Part shown: piece by piece, positions 61,848-64,000 of the stretch
How positions within the stretch are numbered: position 1 is the stretch's first letter
Layout of the letters: each line of letters starts with the position of its first letter
Source of the DNA: Polytrichum commune
Taxonomy: Eukaryota; Streptophyta; Polytrichopsida; Polytrichales; Polytrichaceae
Direction of reading: 5' to 3'
Length of the DNA: 64,000 bases
NCBI GenBank assembly: GCA_950295325.1
Contig: OX485809.1
Coordinates: 8,494,001-8,558,000 of the forward strand
Made by a program: the position numbers and the translations under genes
Notes under the pieces: model-generated
Database searches by the model: none
Told to the model about the DNA's origin: nothing
What the model saw: the letters and a program-made list of their open reading frames with translations, nothing else

Positions 61848-61990
61848 AATTTTATCTCACTAGACTAATTCGGAGACTATGATGCTACTTCAAAGGTCAA
61901 ATATGCTTTAAAAAGGAGATTTTGACCTGTAAAGTGTTCTCAACATTTTCACCTTCAACTTACATGGCTAGCATGAATCCCTCGCCAACT
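61848..61990 (+). repeat. dispersed repeat F, copy 2
   Basis: Aligns with 52440-52620 (TATCTCACTAGACTAATTC, TTCTCAACATTTTCACCTTC, AACTTACATGG). Confidence 0.55.
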
Positions 61991-62163
61991 GATATTCAAG
62001 TAAAATTGGACTAAGTTCAAGTTTATAATCATAACATGTTGAATTCTATCATAAAATTCTCCGTTAGAATTTTATGGGAGGATCCTCCTAGACAATACGC
62101 AAAATCCATCATGATATTATTGTAGCAATTGCTTTAAATGCTCGTCATTTAGTAGATATGGAT

Positions 62164-62189
62164 TTAACATAATAATAATCATAATCATA

Positions 62190-62221
<32 letters not shown>

Positions 62222-62226
62222 CATAG
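62164..62226. repeat. (ATAATC)n and (ATC)n microsatellite
   Basis: About seven ATAATC-type units followed by ATC units. Confidence 0.9.
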
Positions 62227-62604
62227 TTCATTATCATAATATTGATGCTTTTACTAAGGATTCACATGTTCCCCATAAAATTTAGGTAAATTGGAAGTGT
62301 ATCAATAGATCCACACATAGAATCAAAGCAACCTAAAAGTCTAGATATTGATAATATGTCTAGATTCATTGTCACATATAACCGTCTTCACCTTTCTCTT
62401 TGTAATAAGTTGCGTTCTAAATATATTTTAGGGCATGTCTACACTAATGACCAATAGCCATAACAAAGAAAGATTTTTGATGATTGGTCCAAAGATGTGA
62501 CAAAAGGAAATCTACACCACCTTTTTTAAAGCATTGGTCAGCGGATATTAAGAAAAGCAAACGATCACTTTCATTTCTCTTGTTGAGACAACCTATTTTG
62601 GAGT

Positions 62605-64000
62605 GTGAGCCCAAATTGGTGCCCACATGTATTCTTGATTACATCAAACTGTAAAATTTAAACTTTTGTTGTTGCATTGAAAATTCACAAGATAAAAAGA
62701 GTCATGTTCTTGATGGTGTGTGTGAATTGAGTTGGAGGCTAGTCGTTGGTTTCTTGGGATGAAGGGGAGAAAGTCAAGTCAGTGACCGTTTAGGGGTTGA
62801 CTAGTTAAAGTATCAAACCTTAAAGCTAAGGTTGAGCAAGGATTGGGTGTTCAATTGATTTAATTAGGATGGTTAGATGTTCGTTTTGGGAGTGGACGTC
62901 ACTCACACCCTAGTGAAATCCGGAGTGTGGGACTGAGGCGGTTGAGCCAGCGGAGGCAAGGGGACATTCTGAGGGAAGATAGAAAAAAACAGGGGAGATG
63001 GGTTGTAGTCTCGACCTGAAGTATGAACGGTTGGCTGGGGTGACGAATGCGGCAGAATGCTGCAGGAATGAAGGCAAGGGCAAGGACACTGGCATTACCC
63101 AAGGGCGATGTCCCACAGACTAATCTTTGGCCTATAGGAGACGAGAAGGAGCGGACAGGGGGAGTTTTGTGTTGGTGGATTTCCGAAGCTGCAGGAGTGG
63201 ACGCTAGGCCATACTGCGACCTTGGAGGAGCTGAGGGGATCAGAGGAGGGATCCCAAATCAGATTAGCCGCACCGAAAAGGTCAGGTTGACCTAGGAAAC
63301 GGAATGCTAGTGTGAGGTGTCAGATGCAACTTCGGGGACTGAGATCTGGAGCAACTCAGAATTAAGGAAATGTCGTCATCACAATAGCTAACCAGTCAAT
63401 TATTCTCGGCTGCCGGCATTGGAGGCAAGCTCAGAATCAAGATGGCTGGGCGAGGGCACGGTAGTGAGAGGACCCGATAGAATAATCGGCTTCCACAAAA
63501 CAAAGTGAGGGACAGAGTTGCTGCTAGCAACAACTGAGCCCGAAAGGAGGATTACAATTGACACCCTTGAGCTGGGAAAATGGTTACTGGGTTGCAGCTA
63601 GGAATCGCAATTGCGAGGTAAGCTTCGAAGAGGCTGCACTTTCACTGGTACCGGTGAGAGGGGGTAACAGCAGGAGGAGGCACAATGAATCAACAAGAGA
63701 CTCTATTCCGCCAGGGTGAATTTAAGCCCCCTTCGGCAGGAGAGCGAGGCGGCTCGGTGGCGAGGAGCTGGGTATTTGAGCTGGGAGTGGGACTGAGTGC
63801 CAAATCCAGGGGCCTTCCGAAGTTGTGCTGGGTGTAAGGGGTTTAAGTTCAGGGTTGAGGTTGGGTTAGATTTAGTAATGGGGTGTGTGATTATGTGGAT
63901 GGCAAGTTGTGGATAAGATGGCCATTAGGTGTAGGTGTGATAAGTTAGTGCAGTGGATGTTGGGCCAAGAGTTGAGGAGCAATCTTTGAATCCAATTAAC
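62605..64000 (+). mobile_element. second copy of the long LTR, truncated by the window end
   Basis: It starts TGTGAGCCCAAATTGGTG, matching the solo LTR start at 5734, and keeps AAGATAAAAAGAGT, GCAAGGATTGGG and the same switch to a GC-rich centre at about 320 bp (62925 here, about 6000 there). At 1568 bp for the other copy, the end should fall near 64170, outside the window. Whether this is a solo LTR or the 5' LTR of a full element cannot be told. The preceding bases are TGGAG, the candidate target duplication. Confidence 0.75.

Noticed and set aside
1-64000. tRNA, rRNA, CRISPR or bacterial operon features
   Set aside because: No T-loop/anticodon arrangement, rRNA motif, direct-repeat array or operon-like gene packing was seen; the sequence is nuclear eukaryotic DNA.

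Overview
The window reads as intergenic, repeat-rich nuclear DNA of a land plant. It is AT-leaning, has almost no long open reading frames, and holds plant-type (TTTAGGG)n telomere repeats, introns with GT-AG borders, and many relics of LINE, Ty3/gypsy, solo-LTR and small inverted-repeat DNA elements. The species cannot be named from sequence alone. The one clear gene resembles the N-terminal regulatory domain of a plant kinase family, and the TE load suits a large-genome plant such as a lycophyte, fern or gymnosperm (inference). All coordinates, phases and duplications were read by hand.

Layout. 1-4.6 kb: Tourist/Harbinger-type elements (796-1297, 1882-2408) and a dispersed repeat. 4.7-7.9 kb: a decayed LINE split by a 1.57 kb solo LTR with a 5-bp target duplication; removing the LTR rejoins the LINE reading frame. 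7.9-20.2 kb: a second copy of the 796-type element, another LINE tail, a third Tourist-like element, an inverted telomere-repeat block and a run of four hairpins. 20.2-22.4 kb: an internally deleted Ty3/gypsy element with gag, the integrase tail and a PHD-type zinc finger. 22.4-24.9 kb: a LINE 3' end and the first copy of a TTAA-flanked MITE. 24.95-25.9 kb: a GC-rich island.

28.0-34.3 kb is the genic core. A five-exon gene (27998-32696, 458 codons, all phases consistent) encodes a protein with a USP-like (adenine nucleotide alpha-hydrolase-like) domain, a low-complexity middle and a basic C-terminal region, with no kinase domain. Its introns are unusual: intron 1 carries a decayed antisense coding-like sequence with an inverted partial copy of its end, intron 3 is a tandem array running up to the splice acceptor, and intron 4 holds a 0.3 kb tandem duplication next to exon 5. 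Three further phase-consistent exons (33586-34249) form the 3' end of a second gene of unknown function, or less likely of the same one.

35-64 kb is again repeat DNA: MITE-like elements at 35114, 37136, 45279, 47746 and 58950; a hAT-type family at 36115, 49418 and 51407 with 8-bp target duplications; a LINE C-terminal fragment at 50.1-51.0 kb; a GC-rich, G4-prone stretch at 54.3-55.0 kb; a possible Harbinger transposase remnant at 61.1 kb; and a second copy of the long LTR starting at 62605 and running off the window. No tRNA, rRNA, CRISPR or organelle-type gene was recognised.
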